This document shows positions 22,213-30,289 of a DNA stretch of 33,282 nucleotides, in pieces. The stretch's first letter is position 1; each line of letters starts with the position of its first letter. Where the stretch lies: positions 1 through 33,282 of the forward strand of contig CAJMOT010000006.1 in the NCBI GenBank assembly GCA_905214995.1, written 5' to 3'. A program made the position numbers and the translations under genes. The notes under the pieces are model-generated. The model was given only the letters and a program-made list of their open reading frames with translations, did not search any database and was not told the DNA's origin. The DNA is from an uncultured bacterium (lineage in GTDB: Bacteria; Verrucomicrobiota; Verrucomicrobiia; Opitutales; Intestinicryptomonadaceae).

Positions 22213-23880
22213 CTATGCGGATTCCTCCGCGGCGCAGAGCTTCCTGATTTTCCCGAGGTCGAGCTTTCCGGAGCTCAACAGCGGTATAGAGTCGATTCTC
22301 ACGAGGTACTTGGGTATCCAGAGGTTCGGGAGGCCCGCCTCGGTAAGCAGCCGCCTGAGCTTGGACATCTCGACGTCGAAGGTGGACAGAAGCACGAGCG
22401 CCTCCCCTTTCGCCGCGTCGAGGCGGGAGCCCACGGCTATAAGCGGGACTTCGGAATCCTGTATGCCGAGCGCCTTGACTATCGACTCTTCGACGCTCAT
22501 GTGCGGCACCATTTCGCCGCCGATTTTCGAGAAGCGCGAGATCCTGCCCTTTATGAATATGAAGCCGTCGTCGTCGAGCATGGCCAGATCCCCCGTGTTC
22601 AGCCAGCCGTCGCGCAGCTTTTTCCTGTTTTCGTCGGGCTGGTTGAGGTACCCGCCGAATATGTTCGCGCCTTTGAGACACAGCAGCCCCGTGGAGCCTA
22701 TGGGCAGAAATTCGCCCGTCTCGGGGTCTGCTACGGCCGCCATCATTCCGGGGAAGAGCTCGCCCACGGATTCCGGCTTCGTCCGGCTCGGCTGGGGGCA
22801 AAGGCCGCCGCGTTTGAGGTTCGGCGGCAGGTTCACCGCCACGACCGGAGACGCCTCCGTGAGCCCGTAGCCCTCCCAGTAATAGACATTGGGGAATTTT
22901 CGCCGCCACATTTCTATGAAGCCCTCCGGAGTCTTTTCCGCGCCGCCTATCACGCCGTGCATTTTCGGGAAATCCTCCGGCTTGCCCTTCTTGTAGTAGG
23001 AGCGCAGGAATGTCGGCGTGCTTATCATTATGGTCGAGCCTCCCTTGCGCGAGGCGTCGAGGTTGGCTTGGACTTCGAGCGGGCTCTGAACCGCCACCGA
23101 CTGCATTCCGTAGACGGACGTCATCCACACCTGTATCGTCTGCCCGAAGCTGTGGAAGAGCGGCAGGTTTGAGTGCAGGCGCGTGTCGGCGTTTATTATG
23201 CCGATATTCCACATCTGCGTGCAGTTTGCCATTATGTTGCGGTGCGTCAGAACCGCCGCCTTGGGCATTCCCTCGGAGCCGCTCGTAAATATTATGGAGG
23301 CCTCGCGGTCGCCCCCCTCGCGCGGAATTTTGTACATGCGCGACAATATCCAAAACGGCAGCAGCCGCACCGCCAGCAGCTTCATAGCGATGCGCCTCTT
23401 GCCGATTTCCTTCAAAATTTTTCCGATGTCGTAGAAATTGTCCGTCCACGGATAGTCGGGCGAGTGCGAGTCCACCTTTTCGCGGACTTTGTCGGAGCCT
23501 ATCACCATGCGGACGCCCGCGCGCTCGAGGCACGCCTTTTCCGCCTCCGCGCCCATAGTGAAATTCAGGTTTACGCTGACTTTGCCCGCCATCTGAACCG
23601 CGAGGTTTACGGCGATTCCTGGCAGGCACGACGGCAGGGCGATTCCGATCCTGTCGTACTGCGCGAAGTTTTTTTGTATGTGCTCTTTGAGGGCGAGCGC
23701 CATTGCGAGCGTCGTCCCCCTGTCGGCCCTCATTCCGAGCGAATAGTCGTAGACGCATTCGCGGCGCGTGCGGGAGCTGAGCGTGCGCATCGCGGCGTAT
23801 CCGAGATTGAGCTTCAATATGCCGAGCCCGTTAAAATTTTCGAAGCCGCTGTCGACAATCCTGGAATCTATAATCTTCAT
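22213..23880 (-). CDS. AMP-forming acyl-CoA/acyl-ACP synthetase (ANL superfamily)
   Basis: A 555-residue adenylating enzyme that probably activates fatty acids. ASIIFTSGSEGMPKAAVLTH is the ATP phosphate loop, YYWEGYGLTEASPVV is the A5 motif, and LNTGDLAMLDDDGF holds the ribose-binding Asp. KGRISRFSKIGGEMV is the hinge, and SSGKLDLGKI carries the catalytic Lys. The overall character resembles the acyl-ACP synthetase half of Aas, which re-acylates lysophospholipid, but the acyltransferase half is absent here. It ends 48 bases before the phosphatase-like gene. On the minus strand TTGACG at 23962-23957 is a possible -35 element, and GGGAAG lies just before the ATG. Confidence 0.87.
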   Translation of the reverse strand: MKIIDSRIVDSGFENFNGLGILKLNLGYAAMRTLSSRTRRECVYDYSLGMRADRGTTLAMALALKEHIQKNFAQYDRIGIALPSCLPGIAVNLAVQMAGKVSVNLNFTMGAEAEKACLERAGVRMVIGSDKVREKVDSHSPDYPWTDNFYDIGKILKEIGKRRIAMKLLAVRLLPFWILSRMYKIPREGGDREASIIFTSGSEGMPKAAVLTHRNIMANCTQMWNIGIINADTRLHSNLPLFHSFGQTIQVWMTSVYGMQSVAVQSPLEVQANLDASRKGGSTIMISTPTFLRSYYKKGKPEDFPKMHGVIGGAEKTPEGFIEMWRRKFPNVYYWEGYGLTEASPVVAVNLPPNLKRGGLCPQPSRTKPESVGELFPGMMAAVADPETGEFLPIGSTGLLCLKGANIFGGYLNQPDENRKKLRDGWLNTGDLAMLDDDGFIFIKGRISRFSKIGGEMVPHMSVEESIVKALGIQDSEVPLIAVGSRLDAAKGEALVLLSTFDVEMSKLRRLLTEAGLPNLWIPKYLVRIDSIPLLSSGKLDLGKIRKLCAAEESA

Positions 23881-24091
23881 CTTCCCGTTGTGGTAAAAAT
23901 CGCGCCGGTTTTGCGAAACAAACGCGCGCTTAAAATGTTTAAAAATTCTCCGAGCGCGTCAAGAAGCTATTTGCCGTTTTTATGTCGCGCGGGCGTTGGG
24001 CGCAAAAAATGCTTGTGCGGCGCGCAAGTTTGGCAAAATATACGCAAATGCGCGCCAATGCGCGAAGCAAATTTTAACAGACTAACAGATC

Positions 24092-25711
24092 ATGGCAGTT
24101 CCCCCATTCAAATACCAAAAGATGTTCCCGCTCGGCAAGGACGACACCCAGTACCGCCTGCTGACAAAAGACTACGTTTCGACCTCCGAATTTGAGGGCC
24201 GCAAGATTCTCAAAATCGACCCCGAGGGCCTCGCGGTTCTCGCCAGAAACGCCATGCGCGACGTTTCCTTCATGCTGAGGCCCGCGCACCTGAAAATGGT
24301 CGCCGCCATTCTCGAAGACCCGCAGGCGTCCGACAACGACAAGAGCGTGGCGCTTACAATGCTGCGCAACGCCGAAGTCGCCGCAAAGGGGAAGCTGCCG
24401 TTCTGCCAGGACACCGGAACGGCAACCATAATCGGCAAAAAGGGCCAGTCGGTCTGGACGAACGCCTGCGACGAGGAATACCTCTCCAAGGGCGTCTACG
24501 ACTGCTACACCCGGGAGAACCTCCGCTACTCGCAAAACGCGCCGCTCAACATGTGGGACGAGGTCAACACGGGCTGCAATCTCCCCGCGCAGATAGACCT
24601 CTACGCCACCGATTCCGACAAGTACGAATTTCTCTTTGTCGCCAAGGGAGGCGGCTCGGCCAACAAAACCTACCTCTACCAGGAGACGAAAGCCATAATC
24701 ACCCCCGAAAAGCTGATTCCCTTCATGGTCGAGAAGATGAAGGGGCTGGGGACCGCGGCGTGCCCGCCCTACCACATCGCGTGGGTCGTCGGCGGCACGA
24801 GCGCGGAAGCCTGCCTGAAAACCGTGAAGCTCGCGTCCGTAAAATATCTCGACGCCCTCCCGACAGAGGGCAACGAGCTCGGCCACGCCTTCCGCGACGT
24901 CGAGCTCGAAAAGCGACTCTTGGAGGAAACCCGCAAGCTCGGGATCGGCGCGCAGTTCGGCGGGGCGAACTTCGCCCTCGACGTGCGCGTGATCCGCATG
25001 CCGCGCCACGGCGCGAGCTGCCCGATAGGTCTTGGCGTATCGTGCTCCGCCGACAGAAACATGAAGGCGAAAATCGACGAGAACGGCATTTGGCTCGAAC
25101 AGCTCGAATCCGACCCTGGCAGGTTCATTCCCGAAAAGTACCGCTCGGTCGACACCGGCGACGGGGCGGTGGACATCGACCTCAACCGCCCGATGCCCGA
25201 GATCCTCGCGGAGCTCGCAAAATATCCCGTCAAGACGCGCCTGAAACTGCGCGGCACAATCATAGTCGCGCGCGACATCGCCCACGCGAAGCTCGCCGCG
25301 CGCCTGAAATCGGGCGAGCCGCTGCCGCAGTATTTCAAAGACCATCCCGTCTACTACGCCGGCCCCGCCAAGACGCCCGCCGGAATGCCCTCCGGCTCCT
25401 TCGGCCCCACGACCGCCGGCCGCATGGATCCCTATGTCGACCTCTTTCAGTCGCACGGCGGCAGCATGGTGATGATCGCCAAGGGCAACCGCTCGCAGGC
25501 GGTCACCGACTCCTGCAAGAAGCACGGGGGCTTCTATCTCGGCTCCATAGGCGGCCCCGCCGCGATCCTCGCGCAGGACAACATCAAGAAAGTCGAGCTC
25601 GTCGAATATCCCGAACTCGGAATGGAGGCCGTCTGGAAAATAGAAGTGGAAAACTTCCCCGCCTTCATCCTCGTGGACGACAAGGGCAACGACTTCTTCA
25701 AACAGCTGTAA
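24092..25711 (+). CDS. fumA: Class I fumarate hydratase (iron-sulfur, single chain)
   Basis: Interconverts fumarate and malate in the citric acid cycle. It has 539 residues, matching the single-chain FumA/FumB type in which alpha and beta domains are fused. Three cysteines that would hold the 4Fe-4S cluster are visible: Cys105 (PFCQDTGT), Cys224 (AACPPYHIAW) and Cys310 (HGASCPIGLG). GPTTAGRMDPYVDLF and GNRSQAVTDSCKKHGGFYLG mark the beta domain. The oxygen-labile cluster suits a low-oxygen habitat. The leader ACAGACTAACAGATC has no ribosome binding site. It is divergent from the acyl-activating operon and a single-gene unit. Confidence 0.94.
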   Translation: MAVPPFKYQKMFPLGKDDTQYRLLTKDYVSTSEFEGRKILKIDPEGLAVLARNAMRDVSFMLRPAHLKMVAAILEDPQASDNDKSVALTMLRNAEVAAKGKLPFCQDTGTATIIGKKGQSVWTNACDEEYLSKGVYDCYTRENLRYSQNAPLNMWDEVNTGCNLPAQIDLYATDSDKYEFLFVAKGGGSANKTYLYQETKAIITPEKLIPFMVEKMKGLGTAACPPYHIAWVVGGTSAEACLKTVKLASVKYLDALPTEGNELGHAFRDVELEKRLLEETRKLGIGAQFGGANFALDVRVIRMPRHGASCPIGLGVSCSADRNMKAKIDENGIWLEQLESDPGRFIPEKYRSVDTGDGAVDIDLNRPMPEILAELAKYPVKTRLKLRGTIIVARDIAHAKLAARLKSGEPLPQYFKDHPVYYAGPAKTPAGMPSGSFGPTTAGRMDPYVDLFQSHGGSMVMIAKGNRSQAVTDSCKKHGGFYLGSIGGPAAILAQDNIKKVELVEYPELGMEAVWKIEVENFPAFILVDDKGNDFFKQL

Positions 25712-26236
25712 TGCGGGGAGGGCGAATCCGCCCGCTTTCTCCGGCGTCGATGCGCCGCCGATTCCACGCCTTTCGGGGATTGGTTCGCCGCGCACGGGCG
25801 CGAGCTTCGCCGATTCTATCGGGCGCGCGGCATTTTTCGCGTTCCCCATTGTTTTGGGCGTTTATTTCCGCCAAAACGCAAAAAAACGGACCTCCGGCGG
25901 GAGGTTCGTTTTCATTGCCGTTTTGCAAGTTTGGCGTTGAAAGGCGGACGTCCGCAAACGGCGCTTTGCGCTTTTCATTGGCGTCCGCGCTTTGCGCCCC
26001 ATATCTTCTCTTGCGGGTTTTGGATTGTCAATCCCGCCTATTGCCGCGCCGCGAACGCGGAGCGGCATTCCCGACGAATGGGGATTTTTTGCCGGCGCGC
26101 AAGGCATTCAATTCCGCTTGCGCGCCGTTTCCGCTCAGTTGGCAATCCCTGGCGAATAGGCCGCGCGCCGGCGGGAAACGGGCGGAGCGCATCCGGCCGC
26201 GGCGCGGAACAGCTTCTCAGCCGCCGCGCGCCTATT
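25712..26236. other. Intergenic region between fumarase and the PpiD-like gene
   Basis: Apart from the hairpin at 25886-25912 I see no supported feature. Open frames crossing it are shadows or low-complexity text rich in Arg and Pro. Both flanking genes end here, so the region is convergent, and no clear terminator for the minus-strand gene was found. Confidence 0.4.
25886..25912 (+). terminator. Terminator of the fumarase gene
   Basis: The stem ACGGACCTCC / GGAGGTTCGT, with one mismatch or G-U pair, has a short loop and is followed by a T-rich tail (TTTTC). It lies about 175 bases past the fumarase stop. Its right arm is the same GGGAGGTTCGTTTT as the terminator at 104-134. Confidence 0.55.
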
Positions 26237-27874
26237 TTATTCGGATTCCGCGGGGGCGGCTGCCGCCGATTCCTTCGAGACCATTTCCGCGACGACGCTT
26301 CCGGCGGATATTTCCGCGAATGAGCGTTCGGCGTTGGCTCTCATTTCGGCTAAATCCCTGTTGGAGGCGTCCATCGCCGGCGGCGTAAATTTTGCGGCAA
26401 ACAGTATGTAGCCGTCGCCCGCGATCGTCTGGAGCGGGGAAATCTTGCCCGGGGCGAGCTTGGGAAGCTCGGAGGCCGCCGCCGAATATACTGCGTAGGA
26501 GGCGTTGTCGGGGCGGGCGGCGGCGATTACATAATCTTTGTAGTCGGAGACTTTCGCCCCGCTTTCCCTTGCGATTTTTTCAAAGGATTTTTCGTCCTTT
26601 GCCGACTGCAAGGCCTTGTCGAGCGCGGAGGCGCGCTCGGAAAAGAGTTTTCTCTTTTGCGATAGCTTGTAGTCGGCCTCAACCTTGCCCTTCACGTCCG
26701 CGAGCTTGGGGAGATACGACGGAACCTTTTCCGCGAGGATTACGACAGTCACGCCGTTTTCGGAGGGAATGGGGTCGGAGAAAAAGGTTTTTTCGTCGAG
26801 CCCCATACCGGCTTGGGCTATGGAAATTTCCACGCCCTTGGGCAGTTCGGAGTCCGTCTTGCGTATGAGGGGGAGTTTTTTGACTTCCGCCTTTGAGTCG
26901 GCAATTAGCTTTTTGAGCTCGGCGGAGCCCATTTTTGCGCCGGAATCGTATATGGAGATGGCGAGGTTTTCCGCGGCTTTTGCGGCGGCGCGCAGAGCGG
27001 AGTCCGCGAGCGCGTCGGCCTTGACTTTGTCGGCTATTTCGGAGAGGGCGGGCACGTAGGGCTTGCCGTCTTTCTGCGTGGCGTACTTGCGCATGTTGGA
27101 GCCGTAGAACGCGGAAATTTCGGCGTTGGTTGGCGCGGGAACGGAGGCGGCGTATTTTACGGACGGGAAAAATGCGGTTTCGAGAACCGCCCCGTCGCCT
27201 ATCCTGTACGCTTCCGCGTTTTCCTTGAAGAACTTTTCGAGCTCGGCGGGTTCAACTTTTATTTCGGGGTTGAAGTTTTCAAATGAGAGGGCGGCAACGG
27301 CGAAGTCCCACTTTCCGTAGTATTTTTTGTACTGGTTTTCAATGTAGGAGAGCGGCAGGTACCCGGGCCCCCCGAGGAGCTTTTCCACCTTGTCGGCGAG
27401 AGCGTTTTGGGAGATGACGTAAGAGAGCGTTTCTTCGCTCATGCGCCCGCGCTCGTCGATGAACCTTTTCCACGCCGCGGCGTCGAAGCCGCCCGCCGCG
27501 TTTTTGAAAGCCGGGGCGGACTGCACGTACTCTTTGAGTTCCGCTTCCGAAATTTGGCCTATGCCGAGCTCGCGCGCAAGCGACAGCAGGTACGCCTGGC
27601 GGAGCATCAGCTGCGTGAGCTGCTGCTGGGTGCGCAGGTTTTTGCCGCCGAGTATGGCGTCGTAGACCGCGAGGGTTTGGAGGTTGGAGCGCACGCTTTC
27701 GTCCGAGAGGTCGTATCCGTAAAACTCCCGCGAGGCGTCCCACGAGCGGTTTCTGTCGCCGAGGAAGGGAACCTGGCCTATCGTAAACACAAAGGCGATC
27801 ACGATTGCCACAAGCAGCACCATGAACACGGGTTTGTGGTGTTTCTGCAAAACGATTTGAATCCAAGTAATCAT
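26237..27874 (-). CDS. Membrane-anchored SurA/PpiD-like periplasmic chaperone
   Basis: A 545-residue protein. The ATG at 27874 gives MITWIQIVLQKHHKPVFMVL, a short cytoplasmic stretch and then one transmembrane helix (roughly residues 15-33), the layout of PpiD. The next 150 residues resemble the SurA N-terminal chaperone domain: LMLRQAYLLSLARELGIGQISEAELKEYV-like helices and an AFKNAAGGFDAAAWKRFI segment. The middle and C-terminal parts are Lys/Ala-rich helical text. I do not see a clear parvulin active site, so peptidyl-prolyl isomerase activity is doubtful. It would help fold exported proteins such as the porin and Tat substrates. Transcribed away from the MurU-AmgK fusion gene. Confidence 0.75.
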   Translation of the reverse strand: MITWIQIVLQKHHKPVFMVLLVAIVIAFVFTIGQVPFLGDRNRSWDASREFYGYDLSDESVRSNLQTLAVYDAILGGKNLRTQQQLTQLMLRQAYLLSLARELGIGQISEAELKEYVQSAPAFKNAAGGFDAAAWKRFIDERGRMSEETLSYVISQNALADKVEKLLGGPGYLPLSYIENQYKKYYGKWDFAVAALSFENFNPEIKVEPAELEKFFKENAEAYRIGDGAVLETAFFPSVKYAASVPAPTNAEISAFYGSNMRKYATQKDGKPYVPALSEIADKVKADALADSALRAAAKAAENLAISIYDSGAKMGSAELKKLIADSKAEVKKLPLIRKTDSELPKGVEISIAQAGMGLDEKTFFSDPIPSENGVTVVILAEKVPSYLPKLADVKGKVEADYKLSQKRKLFSERASALDKALQSAKDEKSFEKIARESGAKVSDYKDYVIAAARPDNASYAVYSAAASELPKLAPGKISPLQTIAGDGYILFAAKFTPPAMDASNRDLAEMRANAERSFAEISAGSVVAEMVSKESAAAAPAESE

Positions 27875-27999
27875 GCTGAAAATTTTTAAAGGCGGGAATT
27901 TATCGCAGGCCGCCGCGCGTGTCAATCTTTGAAACGCGCAAAAAACCCTTCGGGGGGCGCGGATTTTGCGGGCTTGTAAAAATCGGAGGACCGTTCATT

Positions 28000-28014
28000 A
28001 TGTGCGGGCGATGA
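28000..28014 (+). other. Five-codon open frame overlapping the fusion-gene start
   Basis: ATG-TGC-GGG-CGA-TGA (28000-28014), with its stop overlapping the ATG at 28011. GGAGGA at 27985-27990 is spaced nine bases from this ATG, better than its 20-base distance to 28011. It may be a translational leader or simply reflect that the real start is the GTG at 28002. Confidence 0.25.
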
Positions 28015-29744
28015 AAGGCAAAATCCGTTCGGCGCTGATATTGTGCGCGGGCTACGGCTCGCGGCTCAGGCCGCTTACAGACAGGCTTCCCAAGCCCCTC
28101 CTGCCGGCGGGGGGACGCCCCGCGCTGTTTGCGGCGATGGACAAGCTGCGCTCGGCGGGGATTCGGGATTTTTTTGTGAACGTCCACCACCTCCCCGAGA
28201 AGTTCGCGGAGGCGTTCGGGCTTCCGGCGGGAGCATTCGCCGATTCGCGCGTGGCCGAAGCCCGGTATGGAGGCTGCCGCGTGCGCCTGGTATGCGAGCC
28301 CGAAATTCTCGACACGGGCGGGGCGGTCAAAAACCTGCTGCCGCTCTTGGATTTGTCCGAGCCGCTTGCGGTCCACAATGGTGACATAATTTTTTCCCAG
28401 TCCGCGGAGGGGTTTCTATCGGCGGCGGAGGCGAACCTTGCGGACGAAAATTGCGCGGCCGCCCTCTGCCTGCGCTCCTCGGGCAGCCTGCCGAACGTCG
28501 GCGTCGGCGAGTCAGGGGACGTGAGCGACATGCGCTTTGCGCTCGGCGCGCCGTTTGAGAGGCTCGCCCAATACGCGGGGTTTTTTGTCCTGAACCCGCC
28601 GGCATTCAAATTTTTTGCGGGCAGGGCGGAGGATAAATTTTCGATAGTCGATGCGTTTTTGGACATCCTGCGCTCTGGCGGGCGGATTGCCGGAGTTTTC
28701 GACGACGCCGGCGAGTGGGCCGACATCGGCACGCTTTCGGAATACGCCCGGCTCGGAGCGGGCGGGATGCCCGACGGGTGGACGGCGCTCGCGCGCCTTT
28801 GCATTGCGGGATTTCCGCCCGACGGCGGGGAGGTTATCCCCGTTTCAAAGGGGGCGTCCGCGCGGAAATTTTACAGGTTCGCGCGGGGCGGCGATAGGCT
28901 GGTGGCGTGTTTTTACGCCGAAAATCCCCGCGAGAATTTTCTGTACGCGCCCCTCGCCGAATTCCTGCGTTGCCGCGGGATTCCCGTCCCCGCGGTGGCT
29001 TTCCACGACCCGCAAAGCCGCATGATCGTAATGCGCGACGCCGGCGCGCGCGACTTGGGAGCGGTTCCTCCGTCCGGCAGGCGGAAATTCTATTTTGAAG
29101 CCCTGCGCGCGGCGAAAAAAGTCCATTCGATTTCCGCCGGAGAATTCGCGCGCGCCGGAATCGAATTGTGCCCGCCGTTCGACGGGGCGCTGTACGCCTG
29201 GGAACAGAACTACTTTTTCGAGGAGTGCGCGCGCGGAGTTTTCGGAATCGGGCTTCCCCGCCCCGAGGAGGATTTCGGGACGCTCTCGCGGGAGCTTTCG
29301 GGATTTCCGCAGTCGCCGCTTTTGCGCGACTTCCAGTCTCAGAACGTCATAGTTTCCGAAGCGGGGGAAATCTCGCTGATAGACTTCCAGGGCATGAGGT
29401 TCGGCAATCCCCTTTACGATATGGCGTCGCTGTTGTTCGACCCGTATGTCGAGCCGTTCGGCGAGGAGTTTATAGACGCCGCGCTGCGCGAATACCTGTC
29501 ATTTATGCCGCGCGCGGATTTTCCGGACTTTGCGGAATCCAAGAGGATGCTGAATTTTGCGGCGGTGGAGCGGCTTTTGCAGGCGCTCGGGGCGTACGGG
29601 TTTTTGTCGCGCAAAAAAGGCATGGCGGAATACGGAAAATATTTCGGGCCCGCCGCCGAAAATCTTCTCTGCCGGGCGCGCTTGTGCGGGCTGGAGGGCT
29701 TGCGCGAATTTGCAGAGTCCATTTTGGAAAAATTGCGGAAGTGA
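28002..29744 (+). CDS. MurU-like nucleotidyltransferase fused to AmgK-like sugar kinase
   Basis: A 580-residue two-domain protein. Residues 1 to about 250 form a sugar-1-phosphate nucleotidyltransferase with GYGSRLRPLTDRLPKPLLP, an HNGD metal motif and a closing EWADIGT. This is the MurU (N-acetylmuramate-1-phosphate uridylyltransferase) pattern. From about residue 265 a phosphotransferase of the AmgK/COG3178 type follows: GASARKFYRF, then LRDFQSQN (catalytic Asp440 and Asn445 counted from the ATG at 28011; the usual His is Leu), IDFQ (metal Asp458) and YDMASLLFDPYV. In Pseudomonas AmgK and MurU act in sequence to recycle N-acetylmuramate to UDP-MurNAc, bypassing MurA. Here both steps would sit in one chain, nucleotidyltransferase first. 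The start is GTG 28002 or ATG 28011; GGAGGA at 27985 favours the GTG. Substrate is inferred. Confidence 0.8.
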   Translation: MRAMKGKIRSALILCAGYGSRLRPLTDRLPKPLLPAGGRPALFAAMDKLRSAGIRDFFVNVHHLPEKFAEAFGLPAGAFADSRVAEARYGGCRVRLVCEPEILDTGGAVKNLLPLLDLSEPLAVHNGDIIFSQSAEGFLSAAEANLADENCAAALCLRSSGSLPNVGVGESGDVSDMRFALGAPFERLAQYAGFFVLNPPAFKFFAGRAEDKFSIVDAFLDILRSGGRIAGVFDDAGEWADIGTLSEYARLGAGGMPDGWTALARLCIAGFPPDGGEVIPVSKGASARKFYRFARGGDRLVACFYAENPRENFLYAPLAEFLRCRGIPVPAVAFHDPQSRMIVMRDAGARDLGAVPPSGRRKFYFEALRAAKKVHSISAGEFARAGIELCPPFDGALYAWEQNYFFEECARGVFGIGLPRPEEDFGTLSRELSGFPQSPLLRDFQSQNVIVSEAGEISLIDFQGMRFGNPLYDMASLLFDPYVEPFGEEFIDAALREYLSFMPRADFPDFAESKRMLNFAAVERLLQALGAYGFLSRKKGMAEYGKYFGPAAENLLCRARLCGLEGLREFAESILEKLRK

Positions 29745-30239
29745 AATTTTCCGCGGTGGCGGGCGCCGGGCCCTTTGGCGGAATGGGGCGGGAACTTTGG
29801 AGATTGTTCCCGCTGGCGCGTGGGCGAAGCCTTATCCTGAGTCTGGCCGCTGGAATGGAACGGGGGAGGCGAACGCGCTGACGTTTGCCGTTCCCGAGCC
29901 CGCGGGATCGCCCTCGCGCTCGCCTCGCGTTTGCTGCGGCGAGAAGGAGGCGTCGACGTCCATTTTGGAATTTTTCCAAAGGTGCGGCATGGTTCGGGCG
30001 GCGCGCAAAAATTCGCGCCGCCCGCCTTTTTTTCCCGAATGGCGCGGGGATTGCGGAATTTTTCCGCCGCGGCGCGCAGTTGGGGGATTTCTTTTTTTGC
30101 GTGCGGTTTTCTAAGGGTAAAATAGGGCGGCGGAGGTTTTTGGGGAAAAGCGTGCGGCTTTCCGCGCCGGAGAAAATGAAAGTTTGTCGGAGGTGTGCGG
30201 GCGGGAATCGCGGGAAGGGGAATTTGTTTCAATTTAATC
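29745..30239. other. Gene-poor region with decayed PEP-CTERM sequence
   Basis: Downstream of the fusion gene the DNA lacks a credible intact gene. Its one recognisable part is the PEP-CTERM gene remnant at 29845-29935. The rest includes T-rich and G-rich stretches without recognised motifs up to the promoter at 30240. Confidence 0.5.
29845..29935 (+). pseudogene. Remnant of a PEP-CTERM protein gene, 3' end
   Basis: One frame reads RWNGTGEANALTFAVPEPAG, close to SLDWNGEANVLHFAAVPEPA near the end of the intact gene at 30290-31423. The DNA is also alike (TGGAACGGGG-AGGCGAACG in both). After PEPAG the frame shifts; the next frame reads GIALALASRLLRRE, a plausible hydrophobic helix plus Arg tail. 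No upstream start or signal peptide is seen, so this is the tail of an old duplicate or neighbour. Confidence 0.65.
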
Positions 30240-30268
30240 TTGACTTTTTTATGGACATCGCATAATCT
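30240..30268 (+). promoter_or_regulatory. Promoter of the PEP-CTERM protein gene
   Basis: TTGACT (30240-30245) and TAATCT (30263-30268) are spaced by 17 bases, each close to the sigma-70 consensus. Transcription would start near 30275, about 15 bases before the ATG at 30290, leaving a very short leader. Confidence 0.6.
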
Positions 30269-30289
30269 CGCCCAAAATTAAAGAGACAT

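Noticed and set aside
21461..23758. A 765-codon open frame on the minus strand
   Set aside because: It runs in another frame over the acyl-activating enzyme and the phosphatase-like gene. Its text is Arg/Gly-rich with no family motif.
24074..25849. A 591-codon minus-strand frame and a 611-codon plus-strand frame over fumarase
   Set aside because: Both overlap the fumarase gene, whose cluster cysteines and length are clear. The alternatives show no motifs.
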